Below the pieces are notes generated by a model. That model was not told where the DNA came from, made no database searches, and saw only the letters and a list, made by a program, of their open reading frames with translations. From NCBI GenBank assembly GCA_022414725.1, contig CM039467.1, positions 11,706,201 to 11,770,200 of the forward strand: a DNA stretch of 64,000 nt, written 5' to 3'. Of this stretch, positions 37,801 to 51,474 are shown piece after piece. Within the stretch, counting starts at the first letter, position 1. Each line of letters begins with the position of its first letter. A program made the position numbers and the translations under genes. Source of the stretch: Microglena sp. YARC (taxonomy: Eukaryota > Chlorophyta > Chlorophyceae > Chlamydomonadales > Chlamydomonadaceae).

Positions 37801-40800
37801 CCAGGTCCCCAATGGAATCCGCCTCGTAGTCTGCGTCAGTAACAGTGGCGTGAGGTTGGTAACGCTGGGTGGGTGGGGTGGAGGGTTCGATAGAAGCAGG
37901 AGATTTAACGTTATCGGTTGTGTTCTGCGCAATTGCGTAACCGGCGCAAGTTGTCGGTGTGAGAGGGGAAGTGGGTCAGAGTGTATTGGGGAGGCGACAG
38001 TTTGGAGGGAGGAGAGGTGAGCGGTGAGGCGGTTCAGGGACCGTTTGTGGTGTTTAGTAACTTTGTGTAAGGTGATAAGAGAGAGATCTGTAGTGCTGAC
38101 AAGGTGAGTTCCCCATGGGGGTGACCAGGTCATGGTATGAATAGATGGCCAGGTCATGGAATGGAGTCATGAGTGATACAGGGATTGCCTGTGGAGGGAG
38201 AGGAAGAGAGTGTATGTTAAGTTTGTCAAGAAGTTCTGTGTCATTCCAAGAAATTGTTATGTCAGATTTTTTAATAATTTCCAGCTGGCGGGCTAGGGAC
38301 ATATACTTAAGTTGCTTGCGGGATAGAGAGAGAGGATCTAGAGTGGTCATGGTGGAAGTTGATTTATTAAGGAGAGCTCTAGTGAGGATTCCCAGGTGAC
38401 CTTGGTCGTTCATGGACTGGGTGAGGGCTGTTGCAGTAATCTGGGTGTATTCAGTGAGTAGGGAGGGCACCCCTAGTCCTGCCTCTGTTTTAGGGAGGTG
38501 GAGTGCTCTTGTCGGAAAAGATCTGGGAAGGGAGCAACAGAGTTTAACTGTTTTTAATACTGCTCTGTCAATGACGTGAATGTCGGTTAGTGAGAAGGGA
38601 GCTACTATCATGGGGTATTTAATAGCTGCTCTGACACATTGTGAAATTATTCGTAAGCATTGGGTGGGGGTTGCCCTGCTTTTAGCTTTGGTGAGGATAC
38701 TCAGCCCTTTATTGTGAATGGTTTCAATAGTAGAGTGGAGTTGAGTTTTCCAATTTAAGGTAAGTGAGATGTGAACCCCCAAGTATTTGTAGGCTTGGTC
38801 AGGCGGCTGGTAGGTAGCATAGGAGTTTCCTAGTGGAATTTTATCTAGCCTTGTTTGAGAGTGTTGTTGTGAGTAGGTTGAGAGGGGTGTGATTTGTGGA
38901 GTATGCCACTGACCACACATTTGGTGCGTTAAGAGGAATGCCCGACCAGATGCTAAAAGTTTGAACTTTACCACATTGGATGCGAAGGTCCTCTGAGCTG
39001 CCGGTTAGGACAGCAGTGTCGTCAGCATACCCCAAGCTGCTGGTGTGGTGTTCATCTGCTGTTTCGGAGGGTAGGGATGCTGCTCTGTATCCTCGTCCCC
39101 CAGAACGGAGCCATCTGTGTAGGGGTTCTAGAAAGATAATGAAGAGTAGGGGGGAGAGAGTATCCCCCTGGATGGTGCCCCTAGTGATGGGGATGGGGAG
39201 CCAGGTGTATTGTTAAGGAGAATATGTGTAGTAGAGTTTGTGTGTAGATTCCTTTAATAGTGTCTATAGTGTCGTGGGTGTAACCCAAGCTGTGCATGAT
39301 GCAGAGAAGTTTTTGGTGATCAATCATGTTAAAAGCAGAGCTAAAGTCGAAGTAGGCAGCATAGAAAGTCCTGGTGGAAGAGGGCAGCGTCCTCAATGTT
39401 GTGGAGTAGGTTCAAGAGTTGTCTATAGGTACTTTTGTCTTTTTTCTGAAACCTTCTTGGCAGGCGCTAAGAATGTGGTTGGTTTCAGAGTAGGTAGTAA
39501 TAGTGTTAGTAACAAGGGAGGTCCAGAGTTTGGCTACAGCATTGTTAAGGCCTATTGGCCTGTAGTTTTGAGGTAAGCAAGGATCTGATTTTTTTGTAGA
39601 GCATGACTGTGTGTGAGGTTTTCCAGCAGTCTGGTGTTTCTCCCAGGATCCATACTAGCTGCATGAGTTTGTGTATGATGAGGTGCATTTCCTGTGGGAG
39701 GCACATAAGTAATTCATTAGGTATGCCGTCTGGCCAGTGGCTTTGTTGGTAGAGAGTTTCCTAATACAGTCAGCATAGGTGGTTGAGGAGGAGAGAAAGG
39801 TGTAGGGAGAGGCAATGTTTTGTATGGAGTTGGCTGGAGTTTCCAAGTGGTATTTGTCTGTGTGTGTTTCCCATGGAGGGGGGTGGCGTGTCGTGTATAG
39901 TCATCTGAGATGGGTGGAGTGGGAGGTGACATGAGTTTTCCCATATGTTTAGTCATAACTTCCAAGAGACCCTGGGTGCTAGTGCTGAGTGTGTGTGTGG
40001 ATGCGTCCAGTAGAGCAGTGGGTGTGTGTGTGTGATTTTCAGGAGAGAAAATATACCTGTGAGTTTGTCGTGCTTGTGTGCTGAGGCGGCGTCGGAATTT
40101 CTTAATTGAGGCGGTTGCTCTCTCCTCTTTGAGCACAACCTGCATGTGACGTAATTCTGTAATACTTTGTTTAATATCAGCAGTTAAGGAGAGACAATAG
40201 TCAGAGAGGAGTAACTTTTGAAAGTGCTGTTGTATTTTAATTTTAGTGGTGGGCGAGTATGTGCCTGCCGTGTGAGGTGTGCTTCTAAGTTCCATGTATT
40301 GTTGTTGGTCAAGGTGATTGGAAGCTGTTCGGAGTGCTTTAATGTGTTTAATATGGTAGTTAAGTCTTCTGTAGGTTTTGGCAGTTTGTCTTGGCAGGAA
40401 GGTGCCTGGTGTACTAGGCTTGGTAGGGCAGGTGTCAGTCATGATGGAGAGAGCTTGGTGAAGAGTGACCATGAGATGATTTGTCATGCTGTTAAGGTCT
40501 TCTGGTTTGGTGGCTTTGAGTTCTTGTCTAATAGATTGAATGTGTGCAGATGTTTTATCTTCTCCCAGTAAAGTTTGTGCTATATTCCAGGCTTTATCTA
40601 TGTTAATGTGGCTGTGCTGGAATTGATGGAGAAATTGATTAGAGATGGCTTCTTTAGCTTTGGCCATGTCTTGTTGCTTGAGGGGAAGCTGCAGTTGAGG
40701 TGTTGGATTGTGAGGTGGTATGTCAAGGTTTAGGAGGGGGAAAGAGAGAGGAGGTAATGTGTTGTTCCAGGGTCAAGTGGTCCAGTGTGTCTCCCATTTG

Positions 40801-43800
40801 GTGTGCAGTTTCTGTCACCGTGGTTGCAGTTGGGGGTTGATGAGAATGATGTCATCTATCCTGCTACTGTAGGAAGTGTTGTCTGAGTAAGTGTGGGGAC
40901 GTGGTGACGGTTGAATGTGAATTGGATATTTATTAAGGTGTTGATAGTGGGGCTGGTCCTCCAGGTGCTTGATTGTGTTGCTTCTATCAGTAAGGTAGTA
41001 GGCTGCATTCCAGTCTCCCCCTGCAATATAGTGATGAGAGGGTTTTTGGGATATAATGTAGTGAATGTGTTCATAAATTCGGGCTCTTTTGGCAGGGTCA
41101 TTGCAGGCATGTAGACGCCTGAAATGTGGGTAGTGTTGTTAATAGTTTGATGAGTGAGATGACCAGCTATGTCAGTGGGGACTTCATGTTTAATTGGATG
41201 TGTAGTAAGAGTCTTTTTTATAAGTGTGATAACTCCAGCTGAGCGGGTTACAATGTTGTCTGCATTGGTAGCTTGCTTAATGGTTTTGCTGCTGTGATGA
41301 AAGTGGTAGTCAGATAGGTCTTGTTTGATCATATTAATTATACCTGTGTTGTTAGAGGTGAGTTTTGTTTCGGTGAGAATAGCAATGTCTGGCTCATTAG
41401 TTCGAATATGGTCGTAGAGTGTTTCCCAGGATGAGAAGATGCCTCTGCAGTTGGAAGTGATAATGTTAGTGAGATAGAGTGCAGTTTGCTGCTGTTGAAC
41501 AGGATATGAGGTAGTGTGGGTTATTTTAATTCTTTTCGTTGGAAGGGTTTTTGTGGTGAGTCTGGGGGAGCAGGTTTCTTGGTAGGAGGTTCTGCTCCAA
41601 AGATCCTGCTCTGGCGCATCTTGTTGCTGTCGGGTATGGCAGGTCTAGTAGGGATAGGAAGGTTAGTCTTGGGAGGTTGAGTTGTATCCCTGGTTGTTTT
41701 TTTGGTGGTCGGTTGATTTATGTGTAGAGTTTGAGTGGAGGGAAGTGGGGTTGCAACGGGTAGAGGTTCTTTTAGGTTTCTTAGATTTGGGAGGCTCCTC
41801 ATCATCAGAGACAAGGTCTACAGTTTCTGTAGGAGCTGGGGGCTCTGTAGGATCTGCAGGGTGAATGTGATCTGTAGGGTGTGGAAGGTCTGAGAGAAGT
41901 TGTTGAAGTTGTGAGGAGTCTGTAAGATCCATCTGGTCTGTAAGATCTATCTGGTCTGAGAAGTCGGTAGCATTGTGAGTAAGAGTGGTAGGTAGGTCTA
42001 TAATGATAGTTTGAGTTGGGTTGTTTGGTTCATAGTAAATTTCAGGCTGGAAAAGTTGAGGGCAGGGTAGTCCAGATGTGTCTGTAAGGTGTAAATGTGC
42101 CCTTGAAGATGTTGCCAGTCAGGAGGCTTCAGGGGATAGGGGCCTTCAGAGTTCATATCCCACCACTCACCTTCCAGTTGCTTAATGGCCTTAGCATGTC
42201 CATATCCAGAGTGATAATGTAGGAGGAAGCAAGAGCAGTTGGTAGGGATGCGTTGTAGGATCTGCATCTGTGAGCTGCCCAGCATGATACCTTCAGAGTA
42301 GGTCAGTGAAGTCCCTGCAATTTCTGTGTGGGGGCTAATATGGTGGGGAATGTATCTTGGGTTGGTGTGCTTAGTAAGGAGGCCAAGGTGAGATTTGTTG
42401 GAAGAAAGGTAGAAATTAATAAGATTGCTAGTATAGTTACCAGTGAGACTGTCATAGTGCCCTTCTAGGGTCCATTGTTGGCACGTATAGTTGCGCACAT
42501 GAGTGTCTAATTTTACAGAAAAGTCTAGGATTTCGTCAAGATCAAGAGCTTTGTACCCCAGGTAAATGTTGATGGAGTGTATTTGGCAGTTGGAGTCGAT
42601 TTGGGGTTCCCAATATGGGAGATTGGTGCGGTGGGTGGTCTGGGTTGTTTGTACGGCGGGGGTGGGGGGTGGTGGCTTGGTCCTCCTCCATGGGGTCCTC
42701 CGGGAGGTCCTCCTCCATAGGGTTGATGGGGTTGTGATCTAGCCATGCTTCATTGGGTTGTCCTGGTTGTAGTGTATAGGTGTGGCCCTGGATGCTCGCC
42801 CATTTACGAGGGGTGTTCAGGAGAATGGGTTGGTGGTTGAGAGAGTCTATCAAGTACCACTCACCCTGGAAGTGTTTGATTGTGGCTGCATGGCCAAATA
42901 CCGTGCTGAAGTTGAGTATGCATGCCTGGTGGGGGTGGAGGCGCTCTAATATCTGTTCCTTTGTGCTGCCCGGCATGATGCCCTTGGGGTATGTCTCTCG
43001 GTGTCCATGGTTAGGAAGGGGAAGCTGAGCAGGGGTGTAAGGGGGGTTATACAGCGGGGTGAGGATGCCCACAATGGGGTGGTGTAGATGCAGGAAGGAG
43101 CTAAGCAGGGGGACTGAGAAGTTGCCCTGGCCATGTCCAGTTGTGTAGTGCTCGTCCCTAATTCTACAGCGGCTGGTGTGGAGGTGATCAGCGTATGCGA
43201 GGATAGCTAGGGGTTCTATGTACGGACCTCCTAGGTAGGTATTTATGGCGTGGGACTGGCAGAAATTATATGCTTGGGGTTCCCAGTATGGGAGGTGGGG
43301 TTGGGAGGGGAGAAGAGGGAGGGGAGAGGGGTTGGTCTCCTCCCTCTACACGTGGGGTGGGGGGGTGGGCAGTTGGATCTGGATGTGTTTAGGCTGGTGG
43401 GGATGGCTGGGTGGGGAGGCTGTTGGTGCCTGGGGACCCCCAAGTTGGCTATTCATTGAGTGGGCCTGGCAGACGTCGAATACTTGAGGTTCCCAGTATG
43501 AGGGTGGGGCGGGGTAGGGGGTATGGAGTGGGGGCGAGGTCTGACCCCTTCCTCTACAGGTGGGGTGAGGGGGCAGGCAAGCGGGTTGAGGTGTAATTAG
43601 GCTAGTGAGGATGGTGAGGTGTATGAGGCTGGTGATGACCTGGGAGTCATGAGGTAATACAAGCAGGTGGTTACCGGGAGGTAATATAATAGCATGGAGG
43701 TTCCGATGATGAGGCAGGGGCGGCAGGGGACCACGTCTTCTTACATGAGCATCTCCGTGCCTTATAGATAAAAGCCTTGCTGCCTCTTCCCTGTCTACGT

Positions 43801-46800
43801 CTAGTAGCTCTGTTTAGGGTAGGGGGGGGCAGTCTGGCAGGGTCAGGTAGATGCATGTGGTGATTAATTCCCATCCCGCTATTATAATGTTCCATAGTAT
43901 GAGCCACTGGGCCCATGCGTCTGAGGCATAGGGAGTGAGCCACCACCGAAAAATACTAGAAATGGTATCACCACGGGGGCACATGCTCAGGTATGGATTT
44001 ACCCAGGAGTGTCTTTGGTCATCCTCTGATCACACCTAGGTTGCACATGGTGTACATATTGGGCCAGGGTGCCTACTCTATCTACTTTACTATGTTGGGC
44101 GTGTACAGCCTTTTTCTGCTGACTACTGGTCCCCTTCCTACTGGTCCATCTGGAGCGGTAGGGGTATCCCCACGTGTGTCCACACATCCAGCTGGCTGTC
44201 CTAGGGCAGGTCCTTTGCTGGTGATGTTGCTGACCACTTACTACTTCCTCAATGCCTATTGGTGGGTAGAGGGGGGTTGGGAGTTGGGGGTTGGTTTGCA
44301 TTGTTGTGATACTCGCGGTTGTCTGGCTTTTGGTCAGTTCATCTCCAAGAAGTAGTTGGTGGTTGGTTGGGTGGGGGTGATGTTGCTTGGGGGGAGTTAC
44401 TATAGACATTGCGGTGCATGGGTGTGTTACCTTGTTGGTGCCGCTACCGCTGCCAAACGCAGGCCTTCCATGGGGCTGGGACTGGGACAGGGATGAGGCC
44501 TTAGGAGGGATGGGCGCCGTGCCGAATTGAATGAGGTCGAAGACCTCTTCTTCCTCCAGGACATTGGCCTGCTTAGCAGATGTTGGCTCTTGGGTGGGTG
44601 CTGGCGGCTTCCACAGGATGAGGCTGGCTATGGTGTTGGCCATAGTCGAGCGGTTCATGATCTTGGCCACTTCCATGCCGGCCACGGCGGAGGCCCTTCT
44701 TGTGGCATCATTCAGCCAGTCGGAGTAATCCTTGGGGTGGGCCTCTGGGATGGTGGCAAGGAAGATCCCAATCATCCGGTACGAATCATTGTTGGCTTCG
44801 TTCTCCCAGGGATTGCGCCTGATCTCTTGTTGCGTGCGTTTTCATGGCGTTTGCTAGGGCAGGCCTCCAAGCTGGTGAGATGGACAGTTGAAGTGGTTCC
44901 TTGGTCATTCTGCGTCTTCGCACCCTTGCCAGGAGAGCAAGCCTGACAAGGCATGCCATCCGGGAGTCGGTCATGTAGATGGTCCAGTGTTTGGATTTGT
45001 CAGTCTCCTGCTTGTGGGTGCTCCCCATCATGTGGTGTGGGATGCCTGTGTAGTCATAGACCGCCTTTCTGTGATCTGCAACAGGCTTGGCGGTGAGGAT
45101 GTCGGTGGCAACCACGTTTAGGGGACCCCCATCCTCCCCCAGGGCTTGTTGCACAAGCAATCCTTTATTGCGGAGGGTGTTGTTGGGGGAGCTCAGCAGT
45201 GCACCCACCCATTCCATAACCATGTCAGTTAGTGCGATCTGGATGCCCGCCACTATCTGCATGATGACGTCATTGCTAGCTGTGGCCAGTCCAGGGCTGG
45301 CGGTGAAGTGAATGGCCCGCGATGCTATGTGGGGGGGAAGGGTCGCCCATGTGAGGTAGATGCTGACCATCTTGTCGACATAGATGTGGATGGGAAGGGC
45401 TTCGTGGGCACTTTTTGCCATGTCCTCAGAGGGTACTTCAAGCAGTACGTGCTACCTTTGACATGGTTGACATTGGCGTTAGTCCACTGGGCCTGTGGCA
45501 TATTGGCAGTCTTCTGGCCCAACATTGCGTACTCTTGTAGTGTCACCTCGTCCGAGCTCAGGTGATGGAAGGACTCAGTGTTGGGTGTCACGGGGGTTGT
45601 TAGGAGTTCGTGTGGGCCGTTGTCATGCCAATTGCGGATGGAGGGTAAAAGGTCAGCCAGCTCCATGGGGATGGCGTTGGTCTCGCTATCACCTCCATGG
45701 GCTACTTGGTCCTCACCGTCTTCCCTAGCCCGTTTGGTTGCCGCTTGCTTTGGGCTGAAGAGCCTTGCGTCAGGCTTGTGTTCATGGTGGAGGAGGTCCA
45801 TGTATGCCCTGTTTGGATGAACTCCCCTAACGCCATGGCCAGTGCAGCTGTCCTCAGCCCAGCCAGCATGCTCCAGATATCATGGAGGCCATTTCCATTT
45901 GTCATGTTGCTTGGGACGATGGTCGGGTTGTGGATGCACACAGATGCAGAGACGTGCAGCGAGTTGCTCTTAGTAAATACGCCGGCAGGCACGTCGACGA
46001 GAAAGGCTGGTGCACCATCACGGTACTTGCTTGACATGCCAGCCTGGATAGTGGCCACGCCCCGGTTTGTGGTAGTTGGTTTCAGGAGTGGCCACATGCT
46101 TGAGTGGCCAAGTCCTTTCCTAAGGAAGTAGGGGAAGTCTTCCCTAGGAACGTTGAGTTTGATCTCCCAAACTCTGGGGGGATCCTTCTGCTGGCTGATG
46201 CCTGTCAGGTCAATACCCTGGATGATGCTGCGGGGGCTCTCCCCGGGGGTGACGGTGATGTCTGAGAAATCATGAGTCAGTCCCTTGAAGACCTCGTCCT
46301 TTGTTTTTGCCGACTTGATTCCCTCTGGTAGGGTGTCCTCGGGGGCCGTGACAGCTATCCCGCTAAGCCTCATGGGGACCATCGATGCACTCGTCATGAG
46401 GCCAGAGCAAAACACATGGTTGATTCCCATAGCCAATGCTGCGGGGTCGAAGTAATCCATTGGTGTCCTATCTTGGTAGATATGGACAGCAGGGTTGTGT
46501 AGCATTCCCTCTTTCATCATGACGTTCATGTTGCTTCCCCATTGCAGCCTTCTCGTCGGTGATGGGGCCTCGGATGTGGTTTACGGAGGAGGTCCACACT
46601 ATGATGCCCTTGGAGTGGATGGTGCAGAGATCTGCAGGGCAGGTGGGGGACATGCTTTTAGAGTGGGCGTTTGTATTGAGTTGTCCTTTATTGGGAATAG
46701 GCTCGTTGTCTTCAAGGGGGAAGACATCTGCTTTGTGGGGATAGGGCTTTTGCTTCTTTAGGGAGGGACGTGGTGCTTTTTGGGGGGAGGGCTGCTGCTT

Positions 46801-48679
46801 CTGAATGAGTAGACTGGATGCTTTTGGGGAGAGGGGCTTTAGCTTCTTTGTGGGAAGGCTTGTTACTTCTTTGGGGGAAGATTTGTGCTTCTTTGGAGGA
46901 AGGCTTGTTGCTCCTTTGTAGGAAGACTTGCTCGTTTGTAGTGAGGCTTGTTGCTTCTTTGTAGGAAGACTTGTGCTCGTTTGTAATGAGGCTTGTTGCT
47001 TCTTTGTAGGAAGACTTGTGCTCGTTTGTAATGAGGCTTGTTGCTTCTTTGTAGGAAGACTTGTGCTCTTTTGGAGAGAGGCTTGTGCTCCTTTGGGGGG
47101 AGACTTGGTGTTTGTTATGATGATGACTTTTTGGTGGGGGCATGCTGTGTGTGAAGGGTCGTACGATGGTATGATTGCAAGGTGACATGGTCTCTTCAGG
47201 TGGGTATTGACAGCCAGTTAGTGATCTAGATTTTGGGTGTTGGCATGGTCACCTGGTCGCATGGTTGCATGGTTGAGAAATCGTCTCATGTGGGTCCTGG
47301 CGGCAGGTTGGTACGTCTTCATACTCCCCCACTAGTTCCCCCCCCACCAGGTGGTGCACATCAAAAACACCCGTTTCATACTTACTACCTGCTTTATCTG
47401 ATAATTGTTCACAAGTTTGAGCTTCAAACACGTCTACATATTTCCCCACCCGTTCACTCCCCACCAGGTGGTGCACATCAAAAACAACCCTCACAGCACC
47501 GATCTCCCCCCCTCCCCCCCCGCCACCACCACCACCACCAACACCACCAACAACAACAACAACAACAACCACCCCACCAACAACAACATCCACTTCAACA
47601 CCTGCATTCTAATCTCCTGCTTTATCTGATAATTGTTCACAAGTTTGAGCTACAAACACATCTACATATTTCCCCACCCGTTCACCCCCCACCAGGTGGT
47701 GCAAATCAACAATTGGCAGAAGGAGCGCTTTGTACGGCGTGTGGTGAGCAGCATGTTTGGGACCATCAAAAACAAGCGGATCACTTTGTTAGGTGAGTGA
47801 GCAGGTGGTTCTATTAAAACAAATGTGAAGATTAAAAACAAATCACTGTGCAGGTTGGACCTTCAACGAGGACACAACAGATACTCGAGAGACCCCGTCC
47901 AATGACGTCCAATGACTACCGTATTCTATTATATTAAAACAAATGTGAAGATTAAAAAAACGCTGTGCAGGTTGGACCTTCAACAAGGACACAACATATA
48001 CTCGAGAGACCCCGTCCAATGACGTCCAATGACTACCGTACTCTATTATATTAAAACAAATGTGAAGATGAAAAAAATCACTGTGCAGGTTAGACCTTAA
48101 AGAAGGACACAACAGATACACGCAAGACCAATGATGTCCAATGACTATTCTATTATATTAAAACAAATGTGAAGATTAAAAAGACGCTGTGCAGGTTGGA
48201 CCTTCAACGAGGACACAACAGATACTCGAGAGACCCCGTCCAATGACATCCAATGACTACCGTATTCTATTATATTAAAACAAATGTGAAGATTAAAAAA
48301 ACGCTGTGCAGGTTGGACCTTCAACGAGGACACAACAGATACTCGAGAGACCCCGTCCAATGACGTCCAATGACTACCGTATTCTATTATATTAAAGCAA
48401 ATGTGAAGATTAAAAAAATGCTGTGCAGGTTGGACCTTAAAGAAGGACACAACAGGTATTGCGAGACCTATGATGTCCAATGACGTTGCTCGGGGTCTGT
48501 TGAGCGATAGTGCCAAGGTAGTGGTCTATGGCCTTGGAGGCAAACAAACAAACTAACTAACTTACAAGCAGACAAACAAACAAACTAACTAACTTACAAG
48601 CAGACAAACAAACTAACTAACTAACTTACAAGCAGACAAACAAACTAACTAACTAACTTACAAGCAGACAAACAAACTA

Positions 48680-48717
<38 letters not shown>

Positions 48718-48730
48718 GCACACACACACA

Positions 48731-48783
<53 letters not shown>

Positions 48784-50553
48784 GCACACACACACACAAA
48801 TGAAGACAAGACGATAATAATATTAAAAGATACAAACAAAATGTGAAGATAAAAACAAATGTGAAGATAGAAACAACTCACTGTGCAGATTGGGCCTTCA
48901 AGAAAGACACAACAGACACACGCGAGACTCCGTCCAATGACTTTTCTATTCTATTATACGAATCACTGTGCAGATTGGACCTTCAAGAAAGACACAACAG
49001 ACACACGCGAGACTCCGTCCAATGACTTTTCTATTCTATTATACGAATCACTGTGCAGATTGGACCTTCAAGAAAGACACAACAGACACACGCGAGACTC
49101 CGTCCAATGACTTTTCTATTCTATTATACGAATCACTGTGCAGGTTGGACCTTCAAGAAAGACACAACAGACACAAGAGAGACTCCGTCCAATGACGTTG
49201 CTCGGGGTCTGTTGAGCGATGGTGCCAAGGTAGTGGTCTATGACCCGAGGGCCCCGGCTGACGTCATCTGCCGTGACGTGGCAGCGCCCGTGTACCACTG
49301 GGACAGGCCGCACGCGGGGAGTCCGTCAGTGTCAGCTAACACACTCAACATGGTGAGTTGTTATGGTGGGGGTGGGGGGTGTGAGGGTGTGAGGGTGGGG
49401 GTGGGGGGAGTGTGTGGGTGGGGGGCAGCTGGGTGGGGTGGTGTGGTGTGAGGGTGGGGGTGTGTGAGGGTGGGGGGGGGGGGGGGGGGGGGGCAGCGCC
49501 CGTGCACCACTGGACAGGCAGCATGCGGGGAGTCTAGGGCGCGCAGAGCTTAGGCCCATGGCGCCACTTTTATGTAAGGGCAACGACGCTTTCGGCGAAT
49601 TTCATCTTCCATACTGCATCATAGCAAGAGTACTTGGGCTCAACTTTAATTGCATCTTCTCAGACAGCTCCATGTCTAAGGCCAGGCTCGGTGGTGGAGC
49701 GAGATCGGAACTCGGGTCAGAGCCAGGCTGGTGATCTATTCCCGGTGTGCGACGTTCAAATGGTTAAGTCATCGGACCAAGTTGCAAGCTTTGTCTAGGT
49801 AGCCACAAAGCATACTTGGGGGATGCATAGGGTACACCTACATGTAGGGGGGAAGGTCTAGCTAGGCCTCATGGGGACCATGAGCACTCCCCACATAGGC
49901 AAGCCTTAATAGGGTGCCTAGGCAGTGTCATGTGGCATACATCTGCAAGTACATGGCACATGTTGCACACCTTGCAGCTCTACCTCCTATGGATGTGTAC
50001 TCCATGTATTCCCCAAACAGGCCACATGGGCACCCAACCATAGCTTGCAACTTGGTCCGTTCACTTGTACGTTTTTAAGGTCCACCCTTGGTTTGTGTGT
50101 GTCACGTGAATAGCCTATTTACATCAAATTTGAGGCATGGGAATACAAGGAGAACCCAGCAAAAGGATGGCCATGCACCACATCATTAAATACTTGTAAA
50201 AAGGCCCAACTGCAGCCCATACACAATGTGATGAATCCATCTTCACATGAAATATACAAAAATAAACATACATGGGCTTAAACTTTGGGGACCCTAGTCT
50301 GTCAGATTCATCTAACACACTGAACATGGTGAGTTGTTATGTGGGTGGTGGGTGGGTGGGGGGTGGGGGTGGGGTGGGGTAGCACCGGAGACCACTAGAA
50401 CGAATCACATGAGGGGAGTCCGGCGATGTCAAGTTCTTTTTCTGGTGGCCATGTTAACCTCACGACTAGTAATAAGGCGTCACATGTATTTATTTATTTA
50501 TTTATTTATTTATGTATTTATTTATTTATTTCTATATTTATTTATTTCTATAT

Positions 50554-50584
<31 letters not shown>

Positions 50585-51001
50585 TATATTCATTTATGTA
50601 TTTATTTGATCCCTTGCAGGTTGATGTAGCGAGCTGTCCGTGAGGCGTGCGACGGCGCACACGCGTTGTGTGATCCCTTGCACGCCAAAATGTATTGGTG
50701 GTTGGCCTCAGTACAAGCAAACAGGCTGGCCCTCTTAACCTCACAACTCGTAGTAAGGCGAAACATTTATTCATTGATTTATTTGTTTGTTTATTTATTT
50801 ATTTATGTATCTGATCCCTTGCAGGTTGACGTAGCGAGCTGTCCGTACGAGGCGTGCGCTGGCGCACACGCGTTGTGTGTATGCACCGAGTGGGATGAGT
50901 TCAGCACATATGATTATCAGGTGCGTTGCCCAAGGTGGGACATACTGGTCGCTATTGCGCTATTGGCCACCCCTTCCCCACCACACACACACACACACAT
51001 C

Positions 51002-51040
<39 letters not shown>

Positions 51041-51431
51041 ACCCTTCCCCTCCTATACACACACACCCTCCCCCCCTCCCCCCCCACTCACACACACATC
51101 ACCCCCCTCCCCCCCACGCACACACATCACCCCCCCCACCCCCCTCCCCACACCCCACACCCACACAAAACACGCACACATCCCCCCCCCACCCACCCAC
51201 CCCCCCATAGACACACACACACAGCCTCCTGTTAGCAAGCCGTAGCCTACAAGTAATGTCATTCATAAAATATATAAAATAAAATATGAATATTGTAGGT
51301 TCTGTAAACAGTGGCTCCAGTGCAAGCAAACAGGCTGGCTGGCCCCCTCAACCTGATGCATCGTCATAATGCGTATTACTTATTTATTTGTTTATGTATT
51401 ATTTATTTTATGTATTTATTTATTTATGTAT

Positions 51432-51474
<43 letters not shown>

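Larger units (their letters stand above)
34373..47312 (-). mobile_element. 12.9-kb LINE of Dualen/RandI type, apparently full length
   Basis: Exact 11-bp target-site duplications, ACGTCTTCATA, flank it at 34362-34372 and 47313-47323, so both ends are defined. It reads right to left: a long 5' ORF region, cysteine-protease-like repeats, an APE endonuclease, a reverse transcriptase with YADD, RNase H, a CCHC knuckle and a restriction-like endonuclease, then a 3' tail of TTTCAATTTCA. Having both endonuclease types plus RNase H and a protease is the arrangement described for Dualen elements of green algae. The frame is broken by many single-base shifts, some in homopolymers, so it may be dead or simply imperfectly sequenced. 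It lies antisense in UGDH intron 5, inside a decoy-acceptor unit, so it came after those decoys. Confidence 0.9.

Noticed and set aside
39238..41864. Plus-strand ORFs across the LINE
   Set aside because: They are shadows of the minus-strand APE and RT frames and carry no motif.
34373..47312. LTR retrotransposon
   Set aside because: No long terminal repeats, integrase or aspartic protease are seen; there are an APE and a YADD reverse transcriptase, and target duplications next to a simple tail.
49144..49352. A separate UGDH pseudogene made of the exon 7 copies
   Set aside because: All copies are truncated at the same place and in tandem within one intron; exons 1-9 form a single complete gene around them.
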